Assembly: GCA_917880885.1 (NCBI GenBank)
Contig: OU862913.1
Span: 7,068,001-7,132,000, forward strand
From: Limnephilus marmoratus
Taxonomy: Eukaryota > Arthropoda > Insecta > Trichoptera > Limnephilidae
Direction: 5' to 3'
Length of the DNA stretch: 64,000 nucleotides
Part shown: positions 16,663 to 26,699 of the stretch, one piece after another
How positions within the stretch are numbered: the stretch's first letter is position 1
Layout of the letters: each line of letters opens with the position of its first letter
Translations under genes and position numbers: made by a program
The notes under the pieces: model-generated
What the model saw: the letters and a program-made list of their open reading frames with translations, nothing else
Told to the model about the DNA's origin: nothing
The model's database searches: none

Positions 16663-16764
16663 AACACGGGTTCAAGTCCCGTTGGCGTCATGTATCTTTT
16701 CTCGGAAGATTTTTCAATGTGGATGAGTGTTTCAGGCTGATAATTATTGCTTATAATAATTGTT
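16663..16764 (+). repeat. 5'-truncated tRNA-like retroposon, copy C, with 12-bp target duplication
   Basis: The insert begins in the B box (ACGGGTTCAAGTCCCGTTGG), runs through the same right-arm sequence as the foldback copies and ends TAATAATTGTT. It is flanked by perfect AAAACTGTTTTA repeats (16651-16662 and 16765-16776). The partner copy at about 56335 shows a single, slightly diverged uninterrupted version of this site. This is the signature of target-primed insertion of a 5'-truncated RNA copy. Confidence 0.8.
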
Positions 16765-16776
16765 AAAACTGTTTTA

Positions 16777-17095
16777 TATTTATTTTAGTAAGTGTTCAAT
16801 AGACGGTTATAAAGTCCTCTGTTCAGGACATAGGCTGTCTTTGACTGTGCCAATTTATTTATCCACAAGAAGCTTCAAAGTTATGAAATTGTTGATAATA
16901 TGCAAATCGGTTTATAATTGGTTAATTCCATTTTATCCCACTTTTTGAAGATTAAAGTCAAATAATTCTATTTCCATAGATCAGGAAATGTACTTTCTGA
17001 CAAAGAATTCCTGAAGATGGTGCGGAGAGGATAAGCCAGAACGGTGATACGCTGCTGTAAGAATAACAGTGTAATAATATCGGGACCGGTTGAGT
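16777..17095 (-). pseudogene. LINE reverse transcriptase relic, copy 1
   Basis: On the minus strand, a frame-shifted reading gives LAYPLRTIF, SESTFPDLWK, then a FKKxDK-type block and LTNYRPI, the conserved N-terminal RT region of Jockey/CR1-type LINEs. No catalytic motifs remain. The same relic is at 56180-56670 in the partner copy. Confidence 0.65.
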
Positions 17096-17476
17096 GTTCT
17101 CATGGGCAATTTTAAAATGGAACTGGGAAAATATTAATCGTTCACTTGAAAATAAAATAAAAATTTATTATTACGTACACAAATATATTTTTTATTGTTC
17201 ATGATGCAAGTATGACGCAATAGCATTTAAAAAAAAATCGAAAATTCGGTTTTAACCCTTTGAGGAGTATTGCCGCACGTATGCGGCAGCACTCGGACGA
17301 TCCAAATAGAGTATTGTCGCGTACGTGCGGCAGCACGACTTTATTTAGTTTTTTCTATGCCGTGTATGTAATTTCGATTAAATTATGATTTATAGATAAT
17401 ACAAATATATTTGTCAAACATTTTTACATGTTTTTACCAAAATTGTTACGTATTTCACGTTACAGATTACGTAATC

Positions 17477-17745
17477 CAGTGGCTCTCAACATTTTACAAA
17501 TAAAAAGTTTTAAAAAGTTTTAATTAATTTATTTATATAGAAAGAAATGTACAATAATAAAGGGATAATACAAAAAATAAAAAATGGACTAATCCATTGG
17601 CTCTCAACATTTTACAAATAAAAAGTTTTGAAAATTTTTAATTAATTTATTTATATTGAAAGAAATGTACAATAATAAAGGGATAAAACTAAAAATAAAA
17701 AAGTGGACTAATCCAGTGGCTCTCAAACATTTTACAATAGTGTTT
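17477..17745 (+). repeat. Left subterminal tandem array in piggyBac-like element
   Basis: Three units start at 17477, 17595 and 17714 (period 118-119 bp) with CAGTGGCTCTCAACATTTTA and continue with AGAAATGTACAATAATAAAG. The opening motif resembles ends of hAT elements, so the unit may derive from a hAT MITE. Confidence 0.75.
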
Positions 17746-17901
17746 TCAAAAATTATTATTTTTATTTATAAATAAGAAAATAAAATAAAGCGCAGTCGTC
17801 AAGCACTTTTGTTCAGTTCCAGAAATCAATTCCAGATTGCTTTCAGGAATCCATCGTGCCCGGAGCATACGGCGTAGCAACAGTAGGGCGCTACCGTTGC
17901 T

Positions 17902-18057
17902 ACCGTAGGTAGGACACGTAGGAGATGTTTTGTGTGCAGTAATTCCAAAATTCGTCCAGAGCAAAGGAAGGACACAAAATTTATGTGTGTTGGATGTAAT
18001 GTTCCATTATGTATGTATCCGTGTTTTGAGGAATACCACACGAAAAGAATATTTTAG
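17902..18057 (+). pseudogene. piggyBac transposase C-terminal cysteine-rich domain remnant
   Basis: 51 codons followed by TAG: TRRRCFVCSNSKI, then TKFMCVGCNVPLCMYPCF and EYH. The spacing C-x2-C ... C-x2-C ... C-x3-C ... H matches the cysteine-rich domain at the C-terminus of piggyBac transposases, which binds the terminal repeats. It lies between the two inverted arrays. No upstream catalytic (DDD) region is readable. Confidence 0.75.
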
Positions 18058-18080
18058 CTAGTAATTTAAATCTAACATTA

Positions 18081-18468
18081 TTCACATGTTGAGAACCACT
18101 GAATTTATACCTTATTTTTATTTTTAGTATTATGTTTTTATTACTGTACATTTCTGTTTTTATAAATATTTTTATTTAAAAAAAGAAACTTTTTGTAAAA
18201 TGTTGAGAACCACTGAATAGGTCCACTTTTTTATTTTTTGTATTATCCGTTTATTACATAATATATTACTTTTTATATACCTAAGTAAATTAAAAAAATT
18301 AAAAATTTTAAAACTTTTTGTTTGTAAAATGTTGAGAACCACTGAATTTATAATTTATTTTTATTTTTAGTATCATGTTTTATGACTTTTTATTAGGTAC
18401 TGTACATTTCATTTTTTATAAAAAAAAAAATTTTCGCAACACTATTTGTAAAATGTTGAGAACCACTG
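18081..18468 (-). repeat. Right subterminal tandem array, inverted
   Basis: Four units end at 18101, 18215, 18344 and 18468 (period 114-129 bp) with GTTGAGAACCACTG, the reverse complement of the left-array unit start. The AT-rich bodies match the left units inverted (GTACATTTCTTT-like). Confidence 0.75.
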
Positions 18469-18719
18469 AATTTGTCCAACTAAATTTACGTAATGCTTAC
18501 TTATTCAATAAGAAAGGGTTATATATAGTAATAAAAAAGCTCCGAAATTAATTTGTGTAGTAAAACAAGGTAAGAAGATAATTAATTAAATCGATTAAAT
18601 AATTAAGAAAAACTTGAAAAATAACTCACTCCCACGATGTAGATGACAAAAAAATAACTCACTAATCAAAGGGTTAAAGGAAATAAGTCCAATGTTTTAC
18701 AAGTGTATGCGTGCTTCTT

Positions 18720-19257
18720 CAAATCTCTCATTTGAGAACACGAATAGCGGCAATCAGATTATGAAAAAGATTTTCTCCGGCGTGAGAAGGGCTCTTCAGA
18801 TTGCCTCTTGAGAACATGAATAGTTACACTCGGAAAAGAAAAAGTTTTTTTCTACACTGCAATACAGCTTGTCAATCGTCAGATTGCTTTTTGTAGAACA
18901 TGAATAGTTGCAATCGGAACAAGAAAAAGGTTTTTCTCCACTGTGAGTCAGCTTGTGGATCGTCAGATTGTCCTTTCGAGTGCATGAAAAGTTGCAGTCG
19001 GAACAAGAAAAACACTGTGAATCAGGATGTGCTTATTCAAATGTTCTTATGAAGAACTCGAATAGTCGCACTTACAATATGTAAAATCTTTTTTCCACTG
19101 TAAGTCAGCATGTGGATCGTCAGACTGCCCTTTCGAGAATACAAAAAGTTGCACTCGAACAAGAAAAAGGTTTTTCTCCACTATGAGTCAGTTTGTGGAT
19201 TGTCAGACTGCCCTTTCGAGAGCATGAATAAATGCACTCGGAATAAGAAAAAAGTTT
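18720..19257 (-). pseudogene. Decayed zinc-finger repeats downstream of gene 1
   Basis: The minus strand keeps finger-like units (C-x2-C-x12-H-x3-H fragments with TCCACTGTGAGTCAGC linkers on the plus strand) but with deletions, frameshifts and stops. The unit spacing of about 84 bp is partly preserved. They are the former 3' part of the gene 1 finger exon, cut off by the stop at 19258-19260. Confidence 0.7.
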
Positions 19258-21221
19258 TTATCCACTGTGAATCAGAATGTGTCTCTTCAAATCGTTCTTC
19301 TGAGAACATGAATAGTTGCACTCAGAACAAGAAAAAGGTTTTTCTCCACTGTGAGTCAGCTTGTGGATCGTCAGTCTGCTCTTTCGAGAACATGAATAGT
19401 TGCACTCGAAACAAGAAAAAGGTTTTTCTCCACTGTGAGTCAGCTTGTGGATCGTCAGATTGCTCTTTTGAGAACATGAATAGTTGCACTCGGAACAAGA
19501 AAAAGGTTTTTCTCCACTGTGAGAACGCACGTGGATCGTCAGACTGTCCTTTCGAGAGCATGAATAGTTGCACTCGGAACAAGAAAAAGGGTTTTCTCCA
19601 CCGTGAGTTAGCTTGTGGATGGTCAGACTGCGTTTTGTAGAACATGAATAAGTGCATTCGAAACAAGAAAAAGGTTTTTCTCCACTGTGAGTCAGCTTGT
19701 GGATCGTCAGATTGCTCTTTTGAGAACATGAAAAGTTGCACTCGGAACAAGAAAAAGGTTTTTCTCCACTGTGAGTCAGCTTGTGGATCGTCAGATTGCC
19801 CTTTCTAGAGCATGAATAGTTGCACTCGGAACAAGAAAATGGTTTTTCTCCACTGTGAGTCAGCTTGTGAATCGTCAGACTGCCCTTTCGAGAGCATGAA
19901 TAGTTGCAATCGGAACAAGAAAAAGGTTTTTCTCCACTGTGAGTCAGCTTGTGGATTGTCAGATTGCCCTTTCGAGAGCATGAATAGTTACACTCGGAAC
20001 AAGAAAAATGTTTTTCTCCACTGTGAATTAGAATGTGTTTCTTCAAATCGCTTTTCTGAGAACATGAATAGTTGCACTCAGAACAAGAAAAAGGTTTTTC
20101 TTCACCGTGAGTTAGCTTGTGGATGGTCAGACTGCGTTTTGTAGAACATGAATAAGTGCATTCGAAACAAGAAAAAGGTTTTTCTCCACTGTGAGAACGC
20201 ACGTGAATCGTCAGACTGTCCTTTCGAGAGCATGAATAGTTGCACTCGGAACAAGAAAAAGGTTTTTCTCCACCGTGAGTTAGCTTGTGGATGGTCAGAC
20301 TGCGTTTTGTAGAACATGAATAAGTGCATTCGAAACAAGAAAAAGGTTTTTCTCCACTGTGAGTCAACTTGTGGATCGTCAAATTGCTTTTTGTAGAACA
20401 TGAATAGTTGCACTCGGAACAAGAATAAGGTTTTTCTCCACTGTGAGTAAGCATGTGAGTCGTCAGACTGCCCTTTTGAGAGCATGAATAGTTGCACTCG
20501 GAACAAGAAAAAGGTTTTTCTCCACTGTGAGTCCGCTTGTGGATCGTCAGACTGCTTTTTGTAGAACATGAATAGTTGCACTCGGAACAAGAATAAGGTT
20601 TTTCTCCACTGTGAGTAAGCATGTGAGTCGTCAGACTGCCCTTTTGAGAGCATGAATAGTTGCACTCGGAACAAGAAAAAGGTTTTTCTCCACTGTGAGT
20701 CCGCTTGTGGATCGTCAGACTGCCCTTTTGAGAACACGAATAGTTGCACTCAGAACAAGAAAAAGGTTTTTCTCCATTGTGAGTCAGCTTGTGAATCGTC
20801 AAATTGCTTTTTGTAGAAAATGAATAGTTGCACTCAGAACAAGAAAAAGGTTTTTCTCCACTGTGAGTAAGCATGTGAGTCGTCAGACTGCCCTTTTGAG
20901 AGCATGAATAGTTGCACTCGGAACAAGAAAAAGGTTTTTCTCCACTGTGAGTCCGCTTGTGGATCGTCAGACTGTACTTTCGTGAGCATGAATAGTTGCA
21001 CTTTGAACAAGAAAAAGGTTTTTTTCCGCTGTGAACCAGCATGTGTTTCCTCAAATATTCTTTTTGAGAACTTGAACAGTTGCACTTGGAACATGAAAAA
21101 AGTTCAACTCCTGTATGGCTGCGAAGGTGACTTACAAAATTATTCTTATGAGAGCAGGAGTAGTGGCGAGGATAAGATAATCGTTTATCCACAGGATGCG
21201 TCTTCTTGAAAAAAGATAAAC
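19258..21221 (-). CDS. Zinc-finger gene 1, exon 3: 22 tandem C2H2 fingers
   Basis: The exon starts after the acceptor CTTTTTAG at 21222-21223 and joins exon 2 in phase 1. After LSFFKKTHPVDKRLSYPRHY and one degenerate finger lacking its first Cys pair, 22 complete C2H2 fingers follow with the canonical linker (HSGEKPFSCSECNYSCS...LTIHKLTHSGEKP). Recognition-helix starts vary among a few types (QKGSLTTH, STKSNLTIH, RKDSLTIH, QKSDLKKH). Most fingers carry an extra Cys four residues after the zinc Cys pair. The ORF ends in the linker of the last finger, where GAA has become TAA, leaving decayed fingers downstream. The product (about 757 aa with exons 1-2) is a probable nuclear DNA-binding regulator. 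Confidence 0.85.
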
Positions 21222-21312
21222 CTAAAAAGATACTTTAAGACTTATAACCTAAGTGAAAAAATGGATACCATTATGTTAGAATGTTAAATCTTCCAATGAA
21301 AATGTGTTTTAC

Positions 21313-21465
21313 CTGCTGTCTGGTTCATTGTTTCAACGCGTTCTAAGCATTCTTTTTTAACATCCGACAGGTTAATGTCAATTTCCATATAAGGAAAACT
21401 GTCTTCATCTTCTTCTCGGGATACCAGATCCGTCTTGATGGCAACTGTCTCCACATTAGTGCTGT
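21313..21465 (-). CDS. Zinc-finger gene 1, exon 2: acidic Lys-motif module
   Basis: 153 bp, phase 1-1, with acceptor GATTTTGCAG and donor GTAAAA. It encodes STNVETVAIKTDLVSREEDE, then FPYMEIDINLSDVKKECLER and an ending QTAG. The sequence is homologous to exon 1 of the same gene (IKT...S.EE...PY...D..L.DVKKECL). The family is not one I recognise; no ZAD, BTB or KRAB features are seen. The motifs IKTD and VKKE fit the sumoylation consensus. Gene 1 appears intact across all three exons. Confidence 0.8.
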
Positions 21466-21483
21466 CTGCAAAATCAAAACGAC

Positions 21484-22395
21484 AATACGTACAATGATCA
21501 TTGCAAGAATTGAGAGAAATGGGATTATGCGCGAAATTAAGTAGTCTGAAAGTATGTTGCCTGTTGTATGCTGATGATGCGATGGTGATTTCTAACACTA
21601 TGGAAGATCTACAATCTACAGTCTCTCGTGTCTAGGATGAACGAAGTACTAGAGTCTATAGTTATGGTGTTTGAAAGAGAGAGTACGAAAACAGTGTGCG
21701 ATATAGTATGAATACTTGGAGCAGGTGGATAAGTTCGTGTATCTGGGTAGAATGTTTACGAGAGATGGGAAGGCTGATAGAGATATTGAAAGAATGGTAA
21801 ATACCGGTTACTCTATTAATGGAGGACTGAATGCCGTTAGCGCTAATAAAAACGTTTCAAAAGAAGCGAAGCTAGCAGTCCACAATGTAGTCGTGGTACC
21901 TACCCTGATGTATGGCAGTGAGGCATGAAACTGGGAGAGGAAAGATGAAAGTAAACTGAATGCTGTTGAAATGAGATCCCTGAGGCGTATGTGTAGTAAA
22001 ACCATGTATGATCGTGTGAGAAATGTGGATATCCGCAAAGAATATAAGGCTGATGTAAGCGTAATAAGTATGATTAAGAAAGGGCCCCTAATGTGGTTCG
22101 GGCATGTAAAGCGAATGAACGAAAAAAAGTTTTGTAAAAAGAATATATGACGCAAATGTGAATGGTACAAGAAGTCGGGGACGCCCGAGTAAGACATGAC
22201 ACGATCAAGTGAATCAGATAAATTGAGACGGGCCATGTCAAAAGTCAGAATAATAGAAGAGTATGTATGAGACGATGTATGAATGTGAGTGAGGCAAAGA
22301 GTGTGTGCCAAGACCGAGTTGTTTGGCGGTCCGTCCTCTCTGCCTACCCCTATGGGGAAGTGGCGTGTTGGTTAGTTAGTTAGTTATCATTGACA
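21484..22395 (+). pseudogene. RTE-type LINE reverse transcriptase relic in gene 1 intron 1
   Basis: Plus-strand readings include a degenerate YADDAMVISNTMEDLQ catalytic block near 21570 and FVYLGRMFTRDGKADRDIER, then LAVHNVVVVPTLMYGSEA and LRRMCSKTMYDRVRNVDIR, characteristic of RTE-type LINEs. Stops (for example TGA at 21926) break it. It ends in a GTCCTCTCTGCCTACCCCTA tail with GTTAGTTAGTTAG. The same relic sits in gene 2, so it predates the duplication. Confidence 0.8.
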
Positions 22396-22757
22396 CACAA
22401 CAAAACCTCTTTATAAAAACTATAAATTTTAAAGATTAAAGATTCCGATTATTTAGCATGCATTTGCGGGAATTTGGATAAGAAACTTTAAGGTTAAGAA
22501 TATAAGATAAAAGAATGACACCAGATGTCTACTTCAGGGGCCGATGTATCAAGAAGGACCCTGTTTTTGAAGAATGGAAAGGTTTTTACTTCCATCTATA
22601 TTTACGCATTTTTAATGTAAAATAATAAGTGTAACTTAATGCATGTCCCAAATTAAAAGAGGAATCGGAGCTTATTGCGAGAAATTCAATTAAGTAATTT
22701 AAATTTCCAAATTAAACATGCTTCATTTTTAACGTATTAATTTTTTATATAACTTAC
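22396..22757. other. Gene 1 intron 1, unannotated part
   Basis: Intronic sequence shared with 60441-60823; no features beyond the RTE tail. Confidence 0.5.
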
Positions 22758-22914
22758 TGGCTGTCTGAGTAATCTGCGCATTTTGCAAACATTCCTTCTT
22801 TACATCTTGGAGATCGAAATCTAGATCAGTATACGGCATTACATCTCCGCCTTCTTCCTGGGACCCTGGTTTCGTTTTGATGTTAAGAGTGTCAACAGGA
22901 TTTAGTAGATCCAT
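22758..22914 (-). CDS. Zinc-finger gene 1, exon 1: start codon and first Lys-motif module
   Basis: 157 bp from ATG (22914) to a donor GTAAGT (exon ends ...QTAS plus one base). It encodes MDLLNPVDTLNIKTKPGSQE and later MPYTDLDFDLQDVKKECLQN. The start is chosen because MDLLNP-type starts are conserved in four copies in this window while sequence upstream diverges. The first sumoylation-type motif is degraded here (IKTK instead of IKTE); VKKE is intact. Splicing to exon 2 and exon 3 preserves frame, so gene 1 is predicted functional. Confidence 0.8.
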
Positions 22915-23130
22915 GGCCCTGCTGTGGTAGCGTTAGGTAATTGATTCAAGCCAAACATTAAGTCCTGAAACATAACATTTTTATAACGGAAACTGAATTC
23001 ATTGAATGTTTTGCCAAAACATTGAAGAGTTAGTTATACATATTAATAACTGATATTTTGAAACAAGGATATAATAATTATCGTGATTGTATTTTAAGCT
23101 AGTATTTGACAATTGAAAAAGGTTGAGAGA
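22915..23130 (-). promoter_or_regulatory. Conserved 5' flank of zinc-finger gene 1
   Basis: The first about 200 bp upstream of the start codon is shared with gene 2 (60981-61200) and partly with 24540-24790 and 2000-2059, including CCACAGCAGGGCC just before the ATG. Conservation in every copy suggests 5' UTR and promoter, but no TATA or initiator could be fixed. Confidence 0.4.
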
Positions 23131-24524
23131 ATTAGGGACGTGTTTACAACAATCTGCTCCGCCAATGTTATTTGTGTTATGAACTCTTCAGTGAATTCCT
23201 AAAAACTCGCGTTTCGTATCAACTCTTAAATATTGCTAATGTTTTTCCTCTTTCATAATTATAATCTGGGCCTCTTCAACACCCGTATTATTAAGTCCCT
23301 TTCCTACGGTCCCTACCTCATGAAGCTGCTCAACCGACTGTTGACGCGCCTGTTTACACTTTATGACAGGAGTGCTCATGTGAGGTGTTCTTTAAAACAA
23401 TTTTTCAAAATTATTTGTTTAAGGCTAATTCTTAATTTCTTAAAAAATCGTGTAGTGTAGTTATATCCAGCGTCTGCTTTACCATATTTCAATACTTCTT
23501 AAGAGCAGGACTTAGGAAGAGTACACGACTGATTTTTGTTCAATAAGCGATACAAGTAACAATGGATATTACTATGACTGACGTCTGCATTGTCAAATTT
23601 CTGGGATAAGAAGAAGAAAGTTCCAGTAGATACAATCGTTATATTATGGTAGGTACTAACGCGAATCTAGTGCCATGTTCGTTTGGGGTTACACACATGC
23701 TACAAGGTGGCATTAACTTATTAGTAGTAAGAGAGCATGCTACTAATGAACGTGTCTGTCAGTACCATTAACCGCAGACTGTTGCTATCTCACTCTAGTA
23801 ATTTTGAAACAATTATGATTAAATTTCAAAAATTCATTATTAAAATAATTTGGATTGTTAATAATTTTCTGTAAAAATGTGTCCCCGGTTCCGTCTTGAT
23901 AGAAACAGTTAACGGTTTTGGTAAATATGCAGTTAGTCCGACTCACGGATAATGCGGAACGTTCGTGTTGTCGAAGTTTGATGCACGGATAATACGGAAT
24001 GTTCCTTTTTTAACTAATAGACAATCAAATATGACATTTGTGGGAAGTACCAATCTTATAAAGTAAATTCTCTAAAATAAACTCGCATTTCATAATTATT
24101 TAAAAAAACATCTCAGGTTTTGAATGGTTTGTTTGGCAAAGCAGGGTTTGTCCAGCGGGTTTGTGTAATTATTCTAATACGTTTCTTTCCATGTTCTACT
24201 GTTATAAATACAGGTACAAACTTGTCAATGATGCATTCACTTTGTTTTACTTACGCAAAATATTTTTTCTATGATTGGCAGCATTGATGAAATGTATATG
24301 AAATGTTAAAATAAAAACGATGAATAAACTGAATAAACATGGTGTTACCGCGCGAGTGAATTAATTTAAACAAAATTAAAATGTTAAATGCATATTTTTT
24401 GCATGTTTTATGGTCTACCCCGACATAAATACTCACTTTTCGTAATAATAAAGCTAAATCTAACTGTTCGGATAAAAAGTATTCGGTATTAACGAGTAAG
24501 CAGTTTAATGAATAAATAATACGG
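23131..24524. other. Intergenic, nothing recognised
   Basis: AT-rich with no convincing ORF. A short repeated phrase CACGGATAATGCGGAACGTTC / CACGGATAATACGGAATGTTC occurs at about 23944 and 23985. No transposon ends could be paired. Confidence 0.4.
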
Positions 24525-24790
24525 ATTTTTTAGATCCATGGCACTGCTGTGGTAGCCTTTGGTGATTGTTTCATGCCCAAACAAACATATTACCTGAAAT
24601 AGAATATTGTTTCGACAGAACTCTAATTTGAGTGAGCTTTGAATATTATGTTTGGTTGGAATATTCTTTAAGAACAATGTTTATCGTATGCATAACGCAT
24701 ATTAGGAAATAAGGATATACTTATTATTACTACCTCGACCTTGGAGTTGACATTTAAAATCAATTGAGAGAATCGTAATCAATCATTGGT
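24525..24790 (-). pseudogene. Truncated third 5' end of the zinc-finger family
   Basis: ATG at 24539 (minus) with MDLKNP and a preceding CCACAGCAGTGCC match the start of exon 1 in genes 1 and 2, and the homology continues upstream to about 24790. After six codons the similarity stops and the reading terminates (YYLFIKLLTR then stop). It is a promoter and start-codon fragment without the rest of the gene. Confidence 0.65.
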
Positions 24791-25590
24791 TAACTCAATA
24801 CATACTAAATCCATATCTGTCAACGTAAACCTTTTATTGGGTTAGCAATATCGCTTTTAGCCGAATATTAGTTATGCATGTTTTAAATGCTATCGAAACA
24901 CTTATATTGATAAAGGTAGATGTCCAAATGACAATTTCAATTTTCCTTAAACAAAACACCAAAAGGATTACCTAGTGAATCGATTGGCGTAAGTTCAGCC
25001 TTACACAAAATAAAAAACATTGGTCGTTCAGTTTGATTTTGGATAACGGCCGCTACCAAAATGAATAGCATGATTAATATTATAATAGACTTTGTCTAGT
25101 GAGTAGTGAGGTGGGTAAAAGAAAACAATGTTCATAAATCAAAATAAAATAAACGCCGGTGCTTAATGAATACAAGCATTAGTACTTACCAATAACTATC
25201 ACAAGCGTGGAATAAAAACTAACTGCGTAAATTACACATAGTTTGGAAACACGATGACACTTTGCAGCGAAAGAAGCACGTGTCAACAATATTTATAGGT
25301 TATACATAGACAATAATAAAATCATAGACAATTATAGAATCTTTTCTCTGGCCTTTTAGGCTCCAAATAATAGGCCGTTTTCTGAGTAATTTCAAAATAT
25401 CCACGAGATGGCAGCACGGTGTTTACAGGTCCTCCTGTCATCTAATCTGTGGACCAGGGGGGTATAACTCCGAACTTTTTTGTGTCGATCACGTGGTGTG
25501 TGACGTATGATTAATGAAAATATCATTTTATTGGTCCAAATTTCCGTAGAAAGACTGTTTAGAACTGAGTAGTATTTCTAGTAGGATTCT
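24791..25590. other. Intergenic, nothing recognised
   Basis: No ORF, repeat or RNA-like feature is supported. It may include the 5' end of the P-like element, but I could not find P-type terminal inverted repeats. Confidence 0.4.
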
Positions 25591-25653
25591 ATGGTATTAT
25601 ATGTCAAAATAGCACATTGTCCCGAACAACATCGAAGTAAATATTTTGAAAAA

Positions 25654-25920
25654 ATGCTTCCTAAATTTCGTTGCAGTGTCGAAGGCTGTGAGGATAGTGT
25701 TTCAGTTCGACACAGAGTACCAAGCTGCAAAACTAATGAGAGTCGTTATCGGGAATGGTCGTGGAGAATCGGCAGATCAATCAGACTTCATTGCTTACCC
25801 GATTTTGGGAAGTTGTGGGTATGTATGTGGTTCCCATTTCGCTAAGAAATGCAAAAATTCCAATGGCACGTTAAAAAAGACGCTTTGCCGACCCTTAATC
25901 TTCCTGGAATCGGAAAACAT
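25654..25920 (+). pseudogene. THAP-type zinc finger, frameshifted
   Basis: From the ATG at 25654, MLPKFRCSVEGCEDSVSV opens a THAP domain (C-x4-C). The conserved Trp follows in RYREWSWRIG. The second metal pair (VCGSHF, C-x2-H) lies in the next frame and the closing LPTLNLPG in a third, so two frameshifts break the domain. THAP fingers bind transposon ends or promoter DNA. Confidence 0.75.
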
Positions 25921-26403
25921 CGGGGTTTACCCAAAGAAAACGTAAACGTACGTAGGAGACTACATGTTCTACCTAGAACGCATGTCCCGCATGCTGTAAA
26001 CATTTTTAATTGGAGTGTTAATGTATATGTGCACATTTCAACGCAATAACATTGATGTAATTATTATTAACACTCTGTAAATGTTTCAAACAATAAATAA
26101 ATAAATAAATAGAGTGTTGTCAAGCACGAATCATGCCATCCAAGACCACAACTACAGTTTAAAAGGTATAAAAGGTGGAGAGATAGATGTTGATTCACCA
26201 AGTATTTATTATTATAAAGATATTCAATACATTTATTATTTCTTCAAACACAGTAATTCCATTATTATTAAGATATTTAACATGACGGGCGCGTATCCGA
26301 GACGCGTGGTCGTTTTTCCTTTATTTTCTCTTTTATACTCTGCACTGGTACGATATAGTTCATTGGATGAGGCTGGGTAATATAATGAATTTATTTTTTT
26401 CAG

Positions 26404-26640
26404 AACCAAACGTGTTCCCCCCTGGGCCGAGCACCGAGTCTTTTGCCGACAAAAAGTAGTGGAAGATTATGGAGGTATACATCTGTATTTATATTTCATT
26501 AGGAAATAATATTCTATGTTTTGTTTGCGAACTTTGGTTAATGTGATGAATATATTTATTTCAGAACCAAACATGTTCCCCCCTGGACCCAGCAGCAATT
26601 CAGCTTCACTTAAAAATAAAGATTCTATTTGATCAGCGTT
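26404..26640 (+). pseudogene. Tandemly duplicated short exon of the P-like gene
   Basis: Two copies of an exon start lie 161 bp apart, each after a good acceptor (TTTTTTTCAG and TTATTTCAG): EPNVFPPGPSTESFADKK at 26404 and EPNMFPPGPSSNSASLK at 26565. Each ends in a stop soon after. They probably form a Pro-rich linker following the THAP domain; mutually exclusive or decayed use is possible. Confidence 0.5.
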
Positions 26641-26699
26641 GTTCGGTACCTTTGGTTTTGAATCATGTAATCATTGGCCTGAAATATTGTGTTTTCTAG

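Larger units (their letters stand above)
17256..18673 (+). mobile_element. piggyBac-like element, internally deleted
   Basis: Ends are CCCTTTGAGGAGT and, inverted, CCCTTTGATTAGT, directly flanked by TTAA on both sides (17252-17255 and 18674-18677), the piggyBac hallmark. The partner segmental copy retains one TTAA at 56869-56872 in matching flanks, i.e. the empty site. Just inside the left end is a GC-rich block with two GCACG(T)...GCGGCAGCAC repeats. The only coding remnant is the cysteine-rich C-terminal domain; the catalytic part is gone. Most of the length is inverted arrays of a 118-bp unit. Confidence 0.85.
15595..23130. repeat. Segmental duplication copy 1 (partner 55505-61210)
   Basis: The region is collinear and in the same orientation as 55505-61210: LINE tail, tRNA-like SINE, minus-strand RT relic, finger exon, exon 2, RTE relic, exon 1 and 5' flank occur in the same order. 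Insertions private to this copy are the SINE-like repeat at 16180-16512, the truncated foldback copy at 16663-16764 and the piggyBac-like element at 17256-18673. The partner lacks all three, so they postdate the duplication. Confidence 0.85.

Noticed and set aside
17826..18041. Minus-strand ORF with several Cys residues
   Set aside because: Antisense to the piggyBac cysteine-rich-domain remnant, which matches the family in order and spacing.
17477..18468. A single intact hAT element nested in the piggyBac-like element
   Set aside because: The outermost pair has no matching 8-bp flanks and there are three left and four right ends, so arrays of a repeated unit fit better.
18720..21200. Regular repeats mistaken for a CRISPR or satellite array
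   Set aside because: The repeat units encode C2H2 fingers with canonical linkers; there are no spacers.
19110..21209. Long plus-strand and alternate-frame minus-strand ORFs across the zinc-finger arrays (also 57164-58855), with repeated MNSCTRNKKKVFLHCES-type proteins
   Set aside because: They are by-products of an 84-bp repeat whose length is a multiple of three; only the minus-strand C2H2 frame has a recognisable fold and joins exons 1-2 in phase.
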